A model generated the notes under the pieces. That model made no database searches. It saw only the letters and a program-made list of their open reading frames with translations, and was not told the DNA's origin. A stretch of DNA of 64,000 bases from Pristionchus mayeri (lineage: Eukaryota > Nematoda > Chromadorea > Rhabditida > Neodiplogasteridae): the NCBI GenBank assembly GCA_036245805.1, contig BTRK01000002.1:5452689-5516688 (forward strand), in the 5' to 3' direction. The translations under genes were made by a program, and so were the position numbers. Of this stretch, positions 34,108 through 44,700 are shown piece by piece. Each line of letters opens with the position of its first letter. Positions within the stretch are counted from its first letter, which is position 1.

Positions 34108-35920
34108 GGTTGGTATGCAATACGAAGGAATGATTGCGAAAATCTGGGAGAGAGTTGCGACAAGGTCACGTTTGCCAAACTGTCGGGCGTCTGGATGGGC
34201 GTTGCAATGTTCTTCCTAGCCTGACTCATAAAAGTGACGACGTCACTATGAAATAGCGTGCATTCGCCGAAACAATGCGGGACAGTAAATTTGAAAAGAT
34301 ACAAAGATCGTGGGTAGCGAATCGCTGTGAATTATTTTCTTAAGGAATCACCTTTAGGAAATAAAATCGAAGAGTGAACATGATTTGCCCATAATACTAC
34401 GGTACTATCATATTGCACATTTGTTGTATGGATCATTGAATCAGGGGTTACAATGATCAGTCCATTGTCTTCCCGGAGACCAGCTCGTAATAGTGACGAT
34501 GCCCCTATGAAATAGCGTGCATTCGCCGAAGCAGTGCCCCGGAATGGACGGTAATATATGACAGCAGACTCAAAGATCGCGATGACATAGCGTGGGCGCA
34601 ACGCAACGTTCACATCTTGGCATTCCGCTGGTTAACGACCATATGATCAGTCACAGCCTAACCAGAAAAGACTCTCTTTATTCTACGTGCTCTCTCACCA
34701 GTCTGAAAGGCGAAAGAGTGTGCATGATGAAGATCATGTCTTGCAAAGTCATCCCTTGCGCAATGTGCGCCATTGGTATTCCACTCAAAGACCATCTGAT
34801 CAACTGAACAGCTAGGAGTGGTTTAGCAATCAATTTTGCACTGAAACTTCGCAATTAGTCGTTGCGGCGCACTGCAAGAGTTATTTATTATTTATTATTT
34901 ATTTATCGTACACCACTAGGGTGCTTCGGCAAGTGCAGAATGTGCGTGAAATGGAGGGGGAGGGAGGGGTGAGAAGGGGGGTCGATCTCCCGAATTCTGT
35001 CGTACAAGAGAGGAGAGTGCCAAGGGGAGGGTGCCTCGTGAGCGGGAGGAGTGACCGCTTGTCCAATGTATATCTTATTGGAAGCTTGTGTAGCAGAAAG
35101 TTATGCAACGTATGACACGTTCATTCTGCTATCTCGAAGGTCAGAAGGGTGCTAGAGCACACAAACTCACAATTTATTCCTGATCCTGCTCGTAGAATTT
35201 ATTCCCGATCCTACGAAAAAATTTGACCAAGCTACGCTCAGACTATGACACAAATATTTCGCCAGTGCTCATGAAATTATGACGAGTGCGAGGCGCTAAA
35301 ATATCGGAACATCGGGTGAAAATTGAAATGGGAAGGTAAAGTGATGAAAGAAGTGAGGCAAATGGAAACATAGAAAACACTCATTGACAATTTGCAATTG
35401 CGCACAAAGAACGATCAGATATGAAATAGGTGAGAGAATAGGTGGTCCCACGCAAAGCGACTCGTCAAGAGAAGAAGGCTTGATGGAGTGGTACTGAAGC
35501 TATGACGCCGTTTCTCGCATGTGCGTCTAAAGAACATTCCGCTACCAAAACTATTTAGACGATCAAAGAAGGAAATAATAGTTGTACGGAATACTACTAG
35601 TACTCTTCCGCGCACCTCTCTAGAACTCCATTGTTTTGAGCGCTCGCGCATGCCAGGAGGGAAAAACATACTTATTGCGCATCCGGGAGTATTTAATTGG
35701 GGGCATGTTTTCGCATTGTATTTGCCCCTTTCATCATGTCAGAGGAAAGATAGCATCTCTGCTCTGCTATTCTATCTTTGCAATCGATGGAGAGACAATG
35801 GGAAAGCAACGTGGCGAAGGTATCTTGATTTTGTGGTAGAATGACTTGGCAGTTTTCAAAGGTATCTTTCATGGGAGGATTGATACAAACGTGCATCTGC
35901 CATTATGCGTGCTACCTTAC

Positions 35921-36054
35921 TAGGGTTCTCTTATTGGAAGTATTTGCTCCATTTTCGGAAATGTTTCAGGTGCGCTGCATAAACTAAAGCAAATTCGCTG
36001 TATTATGCACATGAAACATAAAATGGAACAACAATTTTCCAATAAGTGAACTCT
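35921..36054. repeat. MITE, family 2 variant
   Basis: TAGGGTTCTCTTATTGGAAG at the left and TTTTCCAATAAGTGAACTCTA at the right are inverted; GTTTCAGGTGCGCTGCAT and ATGCACATGAAACAT form the inner arms. A smaller relative with TAGGGCTCTCTTAT and AAGAGAACCCTA lies at 36268-36346. Confidence 0.75.
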
Positions 36055-36355
36055 ATCACTTACATGCAATATCAGCGAGTGGAAATGCAGACTGACGATA
36101 AAAATTGCCACCGCAAATCCGTTGCATTGGGCATTTGTCGATCTCCTCACTGTGGCCTCGCCAGCGCGATAATGAGACTACAAATAAGGAACAGCGACCC
36201 AATTTAGGAATATCTTCTATGTGTTCTCTCAGTGTCCAGATTGACGAGAGATCGTTAGATGAGGAGTAGGGCTCTCTTATGCTCTCATTGTAATGGTTTT
36301 GCATCATTTTCAGTTGTGTTTCATGTTCGTTATAAGAGAACCCTATTGAGGAGTA

Positions 36356-36560
36356 GACTTCGAGAAACGATACCACGGTATCCTTTCTACATTCGCTCTC
36401 GCCACTTGCCGGTCGAAAGAGCACTAGACCGGATGAGAACTATGACGTCATGCCGCCGTTGGTATATCAAAGGCGGCATGACGTCATAGTTCTCATCCGA
36501 CCAGTGCCGTCAAAAGAGAGTGTGTAGAATGAAGAAACCGTGGTGTCGTTTCTCGAACTT
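36356..36560. repeat. Hairpin MITE, family 3, interrupted by another MITE
   Basis: The outer arms are ACTTCGAGAAACGATACCAC (left) and GTGGTGTCGTTTCTCGAACT (right), continuing with GCTCTCGCC and AAAAGAGAGTG next to the inner element. A family 1 MITE occupies the middle (36421-36508). Removing it in thought leaves an ordinary family 3 hairpin of about 115 bases. Confidence 0.85.
36421..36508. repeat. MITE, family 1, short palindromic form
   Basis: GCACTAGACCGGATGAGAAC and GTTCTCATCCGACCAGTGCC are terminal inverted repeats; the arms continue TATGACGTCATGCCGCC and GGCGGCATGACGTCATA with a short loop around TTGGTATATC. Other copies of this form: 51760-51847, 58672-58762, 63245-63299. Confidence 0.88.
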
Positions 36561-37704
36561 CAATGTGGAGACCACTTCACTACAATTAACCACAAGACGG
36601 AATGCGTGATTCTAATCACATGAAGCGGCTGAATTGCGTCAATGGCTGGGCATTAAATCGTTTCGTTTCTTTCTGTTCGTTTCTTCAAAGTCGTTTCTTG
36701 CTAATCTATCGCTGTCCAAGAGGCGGAGTGTGAGAGTATGAGAGCGCTAATTAGAGAGCGTGATCCAAATGCGTCAATGGCTGGCTGCTGTCGTCAGTAG
36801 TCTCGCACTAAAATTAGCACACGTGATTGTAAATGATAACCTGCGTGTAATTAATGGCCAAACAATCGTGACCAAACATTATTCCTAACATACTCCAGAC
36901 TGAATCCACCCAATTGATAATGGCCTGTGAGCTAGCTGAGTTTGAATAGGCTATCGCGCGTTTCGAAGAACGATATAAACACATGGAGTCATATATTCAC
37001 TTAGATTCGCACGGGAATAAATGTGGCAAATATTCCATGGGTAAATGAATGCCTGGAACAAGATTGTACACAGCTTCATTTTCAGCAGATACTTATTATT
37101 GATGCGAAGAGGCGCGTAAAAGCCCTCGAAAATTCGAAATACAGCCTAATCAGTCCGTTTCCATTCGATATTTATCTATTTGTTGCCCGACAAAGGGGTG
37201 TCGGCCCGATAAAATACACGGAAAAGCATGTCGGGAATGGAGCAGTGGTCTGACTCTCCTCGTATTACACACTCTCTCGCCGGTTAGAACGCGAGAATGC
37301 AATTTGGAGAGATCAGACGATAACTCCGGGAATGGTGTGCACTTTATACCCGTTGGCCTCGGAGCATCACTGATAGAGCTGAGATCAACAGCAATTACAG
37401 ATTAGGAAATAGCTCAGACTACACTTTGTGATGCACAGATTACACTGCATTAATAACCCGGTGTCACTCGAGCACACTTAGAAGCAATGCTGTACGGACT
37501 CAAAAATCAACTTCTTCGTACTTTCGAATTGCATGTTTCAATTATTTTGAATGATATTTCAACATTTGGGAAAATTTCGGAAATCCATCCCTAGTGAACC
37601 AAAGTGAAATGGGAAGGACTTGTAAGCAATGATTTTCTACCATCTATGAGATGTTACAATCGAGAAATGACTCGAAATCGATCCCTACTCCATAGAGCAG
37701 GAGA

Positions 37705-37861
37705 GCGCTAGGTCGGATGACCACCTTCCTCCCTTCCCCAGAATGTTCTTTAGGTATCTACAGTGTCAGCAATGCTTCTGTGAATGTTCTCCAGTATCAT
37801 ACTTTTTTGGTTATCATCCGGAAAGTTATCATACGAGACGGTGATCATCCGGTCTAACAGC
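37705..37861. repeat. MITE, family 1, longer form
   Basis: Begins GCGCTAGGTCGGATGACCAC and ends GGTGATCATCCGGTCTAAC. The interior words AGAATGTTC, GCAATGCTTCTG and GGTTATCATCCGG resemble the element at 28933-29094. Confidence 0.65.
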
Positions 37862-39106
37862 TACAGTAATCGAGGCTGCTATGGTGCCTGACTCATTGTT
37901 GTTCGTGGTGAATGAAGTATAATTGGCCTGGCTGAGGACAAAGAAATTATTGTAGGGGCATGCAGGCACCGGTCAATCATATTCCTTTTTTTAAATTTGT
38001 TGTTTTTTTTCGCTACGATCTCATTTCGCTGGAATCATTAGAGCGCTCAATTACTACGAAATATATGGGGTGATTGAAACATATTCACTTTGAGGAATTT
38101 GAACCAACAATTACATTGTTTTTCAGCAAATGCTTTCAATATTAGGTTTCAATGTGGGATATTAAATATCTGACGTGATCATAACTTGATAATATCGACA
38201 CACATTTGACATTTTACGTTATTTTCTAAATGTAAAGTGCATCTATCGCATTGCATGCTCTGCGAGAGACTCAGCAAAATAAGGGAGTCAGATCTATTCT
38301 ACCGCTTCAGTCCCGCTTGAAAATCTTTTTTCGTCATCGCTAGAGTATAGTCGCACATTTCGAAGACCCGACAGTCTCTACTTTCCCATATGTGTACGCT
38401 CTCGCCCGTCGCTTCTCTAACATCATAATTGGCACTTTTCCGCTCTTTCCCCATGAGTTGACGTGAGACTAAACTGCATAGTAATATAGATTGAGGATTC
38501 TGATGATAGCAGAGGCAATATGAAGAAGCATTTATGGGAGAGACTGCGACAAAACAGTGAAATTATTAGAATGCGATTTCGCCACCATTCGATGTTTACG
38601 CTCTCGCTCTCGCATCATAATTGGCACTTCTCTGCCCTTGCTCCTCAATCATGCCACGTTGCCATGAGACTATGCACCCCTAGCATATCCCCCTATCGCC
38701 CAGGCCTCCAGCCATTTAGAGAGACGCATCCCTCTCTCTGTCTCGCTCTCTAGATTCCCCAGATGTCCGACAATCGCGAACCCCCCTTTATCGCCGTCCC
38801 GGAACCTTCCATTCTTCCTTCCGAGAAGCTGCCTACCCTTTCCTATCTCGACTCCCCATCTTCATTCCCCAATGACACCCCACAGAACTCACCTAGCATC
38901 GGAGTTCACTCAGACCAGTCCCAGGTCTCGACTTACTCCTCCCAGCAGAACATTCTCCACGAGCGCGTTCACGTTCTCGAGGAGGAGGTGCGCAGGCTCA
39001 CTGAGCGCCTCTCCGCCCATCTGTATATCTGCGGCCTCGAGGACGGTTCCTTCTCGTCGACGGAAGCAGTCACAGCCTCGGTCCCGCCCTACAAGGTAGA
39101 AATTAG

Positions 39107-39212
39107 AGTTCGAGAAACGATATAACGCCCTCTTCATTCTATACACTCAATCGCCGTTCGACCGGTCTAGAGAGTGTGGAGAACGAAGAGAACGTGGAAT
39201 CGTTTCTCGAAC
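39107..39212. repeat. Hairpin MITE, family 3, in intron 1
   Basis: AGTTCGAGAAACGATATAAC and GGAATCGTTTCTCGAAC are the ends, with TCTTCATTCTATACACTC and GAGTGTGGAGAACGAAGAG inside. It begins 11 bases after the donor of the ORF1-like exon 1. Confidence 0.85.
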
Positions 39213-39436
39213 CATAATGCTCTCCCCTCTTCGGATTTGCTAGAGAATACGCAACGTGTAGAGAGTCTTTTCTTGCGAAACAATTCACGATGGACTCGGT
39301 CTCTCACGTGTTTGTCTGCCCTGTTGCTAATTGTTTTCGCTGAACAGTCCCTAGACATCGAGATAGTGAGAGAGAGAGCGAGGGGGGCATCACTGTCCAT
39401 CCCCATCGATCCCGATTGTTGCGAGAACATACATAT

Positions 39437-39578
39437 TAGGGTTTCAATTTTCAGGCAATTCAGGCTCATTTTCGGGTATGTTTCAGGTGCGCTACACAGA
39501 TCATGAGCGTATCAGCTGTATAGCGCACCTGAAACACATTCGAAGATGACCCACTAATACCTGAAAATTGAAACCCTA
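39437..39578. repeat. MITE, family 2, best copy
   Basis: Perfect-looking ends TAGGGTTTCAATTTTCAGG and CCTGAAAATTGAAACCCTA; inner arms GTTTCAGGTGCGCTACA and GTATAGCGCACCTGAAAC; loop around ATCATGAGCGTATC. Flanked by CATAT on the left and GCATAT on the right, consistent with a TA target. Confidence 0.9.
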
Positions 39579-39865
39579 GCATATAAATCGACCTCGATTA
39601 GTGTGAAGGTTGTATGTATTGGTTTTTATAGAATAGATTTATTACATCGGGCAGTAATGCTCAGGTGAGGATGGGACCAGATTCTTTATAATCTTCGCTC
39701 CACTAACGGGGTGCGATAGTGTGTATATCGCAGGTCAAAAGCGGGGATGCGACTGGCAATAGAGTGGTCACCATCTTCGGTCTGCCAGTGGACGCCACTC
39801 TGAGTCTGGAGGAGCAAGTGATGGCGGATTTCTCCAAGGTATTTCGCAATTTCTTAGATCCACAT

Positions 39866-40012
39866 TAGAGTTATCGTTGGACAATTTTTTGGTATTTTCA
39901 TGTTTGCTTCAGGGACTTTATATATGCGAAGAGCGTTGTCTATCCAGTGGAAATGTAACTTACACGAAAATTCAAAACAAATTTTCCAATAAGAGAACCC
40001 TAATCAACATCT
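39866..40012. repeat. MITE, family 2 variant, in intron 2
   Basis: TAGAGTTATCGTTGGACAAT at the left and TTTTCCAATAAGAGAACCCTA at the right; a diverged copy related to 35921-36054. A run of 16 G (40088-40103) follows in the same intron. Confidence 0.65.
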
Positions 40013-40640
40013 ACTTCCACATCTCTATTTTTCTTGGTGCTGGATGCTTGAATTAAGTGATGTTGCAAATATGGTTGGGGTAGTTTAGGGGGGGGGGGGG
40101 GGGAGGAAAATTATCCATGCTTACTCTTTCAGGTCTTCCGCATCACAGAGCTGCTGGGCTATCCGGTCATGCCGATCGCCGTATGGCGTCTCGACGATAA
40201 GCAACTCGACGAGGAGGCCGTCCAACCAGCCAAAGTACTCAAATTCATGTACAGAAAACAATGTCTAATTTGATCGCAATACCAAATTTAACAGTCGGCG
40301 CCCAACATAATCAGAGATGAGTACAGTGTACTAGCGATGATTTTTTAGAAGCTATGTATAGTAGCATCTGCGATTGGGCGGGGCGGGTTGCGTTTTGCTT
40401 CCCAGCGAAAGCCCTACAGGATATGCTGGAAAGAGCTCGGGAGTGCTGACGTGGATATAACTTCGATCCCTTGCAACAGACCCATCCAACATCATGATCT
40501 TGGAATGAGAAAAATAGCTTTACATGCCCGCATTGAGGCCATCTTTCCGACTTCCACGCACGCGAGAGTCGTCCTCGACTGAGCAAGAGATCTGAACCAA
40601 ATCGAGGAGTTCAAGACCGTGATCAGTCGTCCGGATATCC

Positions 40641-41766
40641 CTGATGTACGCAAAATTTTATCACTTCTTTCTTCCTGCCGGGAACAACGAAAAACACGAA
40701 AAACCCGTGGTTACACAAATGAAAATATCCTTCAAGGTGCCCTCATCGCATGCAAAAGGGCGTCGCGGTCGAAGAAGAAGCCAGGCCCAGCCTCTGATGT
40801 CGCTTTCCTCTCCTTCCAATCCACTTCCCCTTACTCTCCATCCTATCTTACCATTCCCCTATTCTCCCCTGTAACCTCTCGATCCCTTCAGCATTCTGCC
40901 CCTCACACTCCCGCCTATGCACACCATCTCAAGCAACATTCGTAAATAGAAGTAAATCGTATTGTTCTTTCGCTTGCAGTATTTTGCATCCCATCCATCG
41001 CCTCTCCTGCACCAATCCACTTCTCCTTCCTTCATTCAGTTACATTCCTCATCATGTACCCTTCCGTTACCCTCAAATACAAATACAAATTTTTATTCCA
41101 TCTATTCATGGTGCACATGAGGTATGGCATTATCCTTGGAGTTGGTTGTTTTTATCGGAGTTGGTCCCTCAAATTCACACTTTTTCTATACCTCTCCCCC
41201 GTCTCTCTTCACAACCCCCCTGATAATGTGATGATCGAACTCTCTTCAGTTTTTCTCTCTAACTGGCGTGAACACTGAAGAGGGTCAGACGATTGCTCTC
41301 ATGATCACTCCAGCAATCAGTCAGGCACTGTGAATTTTTTTGTTTTCTCTGTTATTATCTTCGATTATAGCGTCATTTTTGTTGTTAGATTTGGCAAAAC
41401 TCCCTTCTGTCGTTCTTCTTACTCGAAGCTACCCAGTAATTCCAGTTTCTTCTCACTCCTTTTTCAGTGTTTCGCGATCTTCCAAGATTAGACACAGATA
41501 TGATGAGTCTATTCCCATTCCATATTTATCCGTTTTAAGCATAAAATGGAACGTTTTAAAGTACACTGGCTAGAATATTGAACACTTTATACCCGTCTAG
41601 CTGAGAGCACCACTGATACCAAAGATAATACATCACAGATTGGGAAATACCAAAAACTAGACCTAATTCACACCTGGGGCCGAAAAGAAATTGAGTTGGT
41701 CGACATAAACAATATCGTGTTTACGACTATTTTATCTAATTTAATTAATTAATTTAATTTAATTAG
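40641..41766. other. C/T-rich spacer
   Basis: No exon with confidence. The 40644-40945 area can be read as a basic continuation of the ORF1-like protein (KGRRGRRRSQAQ or KKKPGPASD in different frames) but nothing fixes the frame. A hairpin relic (CGAACTCTCTTCAG, CTGAAGAGGGTCAG) lies at 41236-41295. The rest is pyrimidine-rich low-complexity sequence. Confidence 0.4.
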
Positions 41767-44700
41767 CTATTCGTAATTGATTGGAGGGTAAATGGCAATT
41801 TGATTGTCAGTTATCTTCTCCACCTCATTGTACAATTGTACAACGTCCTGGTCCTTCTGGACAAAGGCGAAGAGCACTATTCCTCGCCTAAAATGATACG
41901 AACTTTGAAAATTAAAGATACCACCTACATATATTTCAGGTCAACGAATGGCTAAAATATATCACGCCTCTTATCAGAGAATCGATTAGATTCTGGCAAA
42001 GCAGCCACTTTTCGGTTTCGGGTTTTCGACGTTTTTGGGGTCTCCCATGCATGCCTAGCATGAGGAGCAGCCACTGAGACCCTGATTGGAATAGTCTCAG
42101 TGGCTGCTCCTCATCGAGATGCAGCACCTGTCGGATGAACGGTTCTGACTTTGAGAGCTCATTTATGTGCTTCAAAATTACAGTAGAAAGGCCGATTTTG
42201 TTTTCCCAGGGTAACTTTTCATGCTCTATTCACCTATATTTTTCATTTAGCCTTAATTTAAGATATGTTCGTGTGACATTCAACTCAATTTATTTCAAAA
42301 ACCGCTCGAAAAGCCACTGATTTTTTGAATAGGCGTATGCAGCTCCTCAGGGCGAATCGTTTAAGGTGTTTAAGCTCCCATAACTCGGGCGGTAACTTAG
42401 TGCCCCATGCGAAAAACTTTTTTGAATGATTTGAATTTTTTTGACTGTATAATTTCATTGTTCTTCCTCTCATTTCTCGTCGCTCGCTCGCGCTCGCACG
42501 GCTTTTGAATTATTTAGGTTGAGTTTCACAGAGAATGAGATGGAGAACAATAAATTTACGCAGTGAAAAATAACTTCAAATCATTCAAAAAAGTTTTTTC
42601 CCATGGGGCACTAAGTTACCCCCCGATTTATGGGAGCTGAAACCCCTTTTAAGAACGATTCGTCTTGAGAAGCTGCATACGCCAAATCAAAAAAAATCAG
42701 TGGCTTTTCGAGCGGTTTTTGAAATAAATTGAGTTAAATGTCATGCGAACATATCTTAAATTAAGGCTAAATGAAAAATATAGGTGAATAGAGCATGAAA
42801 AGTTACCCCGGGAAAACAAAATCGGCCTTTCTACTGTAATTTTGAAGCACATAAATGAGCTTTCAAAGTCAGAAGCGTTCATCCGACAAGTGCAGCATCT
42901 CGATGAGGAGCAGCCACTGAGACTATTCCAATCAGGGAGGGGCTAGGCATGCATGGGAGACCCCAAAAACGTCGAAAACCCGAAACCGAAAAGTGGCCGC
43001 TTTGCCAGAATCCAGTCATGTTGGGTCGATTCTCTCATAAGAGGCGTGATATGCATCTAGTCCTCAATCTTGATTCTTGTGATTAACAGACATAAAGATA
43101 TATGCAACGTGCTGAAAGTAGCCTTACCTGAGATAGTCTGTCGAATTGTTGTCAAAGTTCCACCTGCAAAGAGCAAATAGAATTTGCAGGTGATGCGGTA
43201 ATCCTGATATGATGTATGCATTATTTTTTTATCAAAATGAATGAAACTTTATTATGCAGTGTTTTGGTATAATAATGTGTTGAATGTGTAGCCTAAGACA
43301 AGAGTCAAACAATCGACTCGATCAGAATGGGATTCGACAATGGCTCAAAAACGATCATTTCTGCTTCGAGTGCTCAATGTCAGCCTTGACGTCTAAAAAT
43401 CACTCATATTTGCCATACGATTTCACAAGCTGAGTAGAACAAGGTGTCATAGAAACAGTAAACTATCCATTCCGAAGAAGTATTGTCATGGAATTGAATA
43501 ACAGGAAAACAATGATAATTAGGGTTATCTTATTGAAAATGTTTCAAGAATTTTCATGCAAATTTCCACTAGATGAACAAAGCTCATGAGATACGTAAAG
43601 TCCCTAAAACATAAAAAAACAAGGACATACAAAATATCAAATTTTAGAAAACTTTAATGAAAAATGCTCACCATTTCGCCCTATCGATCACTCGAATGCC
43701 GGCGGAATTAGCGAGAATCCCGGTAGTGTAGACGTCATCGATCTGGAATTTTCTTCGATCTGCATGAAATATTTCACCTTTTAAAAGATGGAACTGAATA
43801 TTTACGAGAAATCGAAAGCGTCCGCATTTTGAGTTTCAAAATGAAAATATGAGAATATTTCGTGATTCAATTTTAATGGTAGACCTCTTTCCGTCTGAAA
43901 GCAAAAATATTGCTTAATTCGGAAACTCTTGACAGTATTCCTAATACCTAGAATTAAATCTAATTCAAATAGACTTGAATAATGCATTGGTGTTTAAAAG
44001 TAAATTTAATTTGGAAAAGTGCAATCATGAATACGCACGTGCATATACTTCCCGTGGTACTTCACCCTCCCGAGCATCCTCTGGATCGATCGAGTGCTAA
44101 AACAGTAAGGAATTTGAGAGAAAAGTTAACCAACTCTGCCCTAAATGTCCTCCAAAACAGATCGCCTGATCGTTTATGTAGGTTTCACCGGGGGTATATG
44201 AATTGCGTGGTCCAATGTGAGCGCTGTGTGTATCAAACACATTTTTAAAACTTATAAAATTAAATATCTGAACAGACTATCGCAAAAAACGCAAAGAATG
44301 GCTCTCTTCGTTTTGCGTGCTCTTGTTTATCGTTCAGGTGAGTAATTATGATCTTGCGAAGTCGTCCCCATTCTGTTGTTTGCAAATATATCCTCAAATA
44401 GATCGGTACCACATTTCTGTAAATTACAAAGTTGGGATATTAATTTTGGGAGCGCTTATAATCTGACATGCATCGTTTATTGATTTACAGATTTATTTCT
44501 CGAGATCAGCTTCCCCCCCCCCCACTTTGTTCGCAGTACTTTTCAGTAAAATATGAGAAGACACTTCCATTTGAGAAAATCATGCACTTGGGGGCATTTA
44601 TTTATTGGGTAAACTTCCGTTTAACTTACTCGAGAATGTACGAGCTGCCGCTGACGTAGGGCGGGAAGTGCTCGAATGGGTACAGCGAGTAGGGCACGTA

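Larger units (their letters stand above)
33454..38762. other. Intergenic, 5.3 kb, MITE-rich
   Basis: No exon could be supported. The left 0.5 kb repeats blocks of the family's 5' flank (TGCCGAAAATGGAGTCGCGG at 33481). Then come hairpin elements near 34000, 34670, 36360 and 37250, MITEs at 35921-36054 and 37705-37861, a TTATT-type simple repeat at about 34877-34905, and a 200-base-spaced direct repeat (CATCATAATTGGCACTT at about 38420 and 38618). The last 100 bases before the next gene are C/T-rich. Confidence 0.5.
38763..40640 (+). pseudogene. Retroelement ORF1-like gene (coiled coil + RRM-like), broken
   Basis: Exons joined in frame: 38763-39095, 39734-39838, 40133-40234; a fourth piece lies at about 40500-40640. 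Exon 1 gives 111 residues: a Ser/Pro/Thr-rich start (MSDNREPPFIAVPEP), then a coiled-coil heptad stretch LHERVHVLEEEVRRLTERL at about 61-79. Exons 2 and 3 read VVTIFGLPVDATLSLEEQV and ELLGYPVMPIAVWRL, a pattern that recalls the RRM-like domain of LINE-type ORF1 proteins. The fourth piece reads ARIEAIFPTSTHARVVLD, TGA, then ARDLNQIEEF: an in-frame stop that probably replaced an Arg codon (CGA to TGA). Either a retired or domesticated element protein or a lineage-specific gene that has become a pseudogene. Its introns hold four MITEs or hairpins. The domain assignment is from pattern only. Confidence 0.55.

Noticed and set aside
38910..39469. Frames opposite and beside the ORF1-like exon 1, including 110 codons at 39174-39506
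   Set aside because: They run through a family 3 hairpin and a family 2 MITE and have no domain.
40500..40640. Reading the TGA in the ORF1-like gene as selenocysteine
   Set aside because: No SECIS-like structure seen, and the position fits a CGA to TGA substitution of a conserved arginine pattern better.
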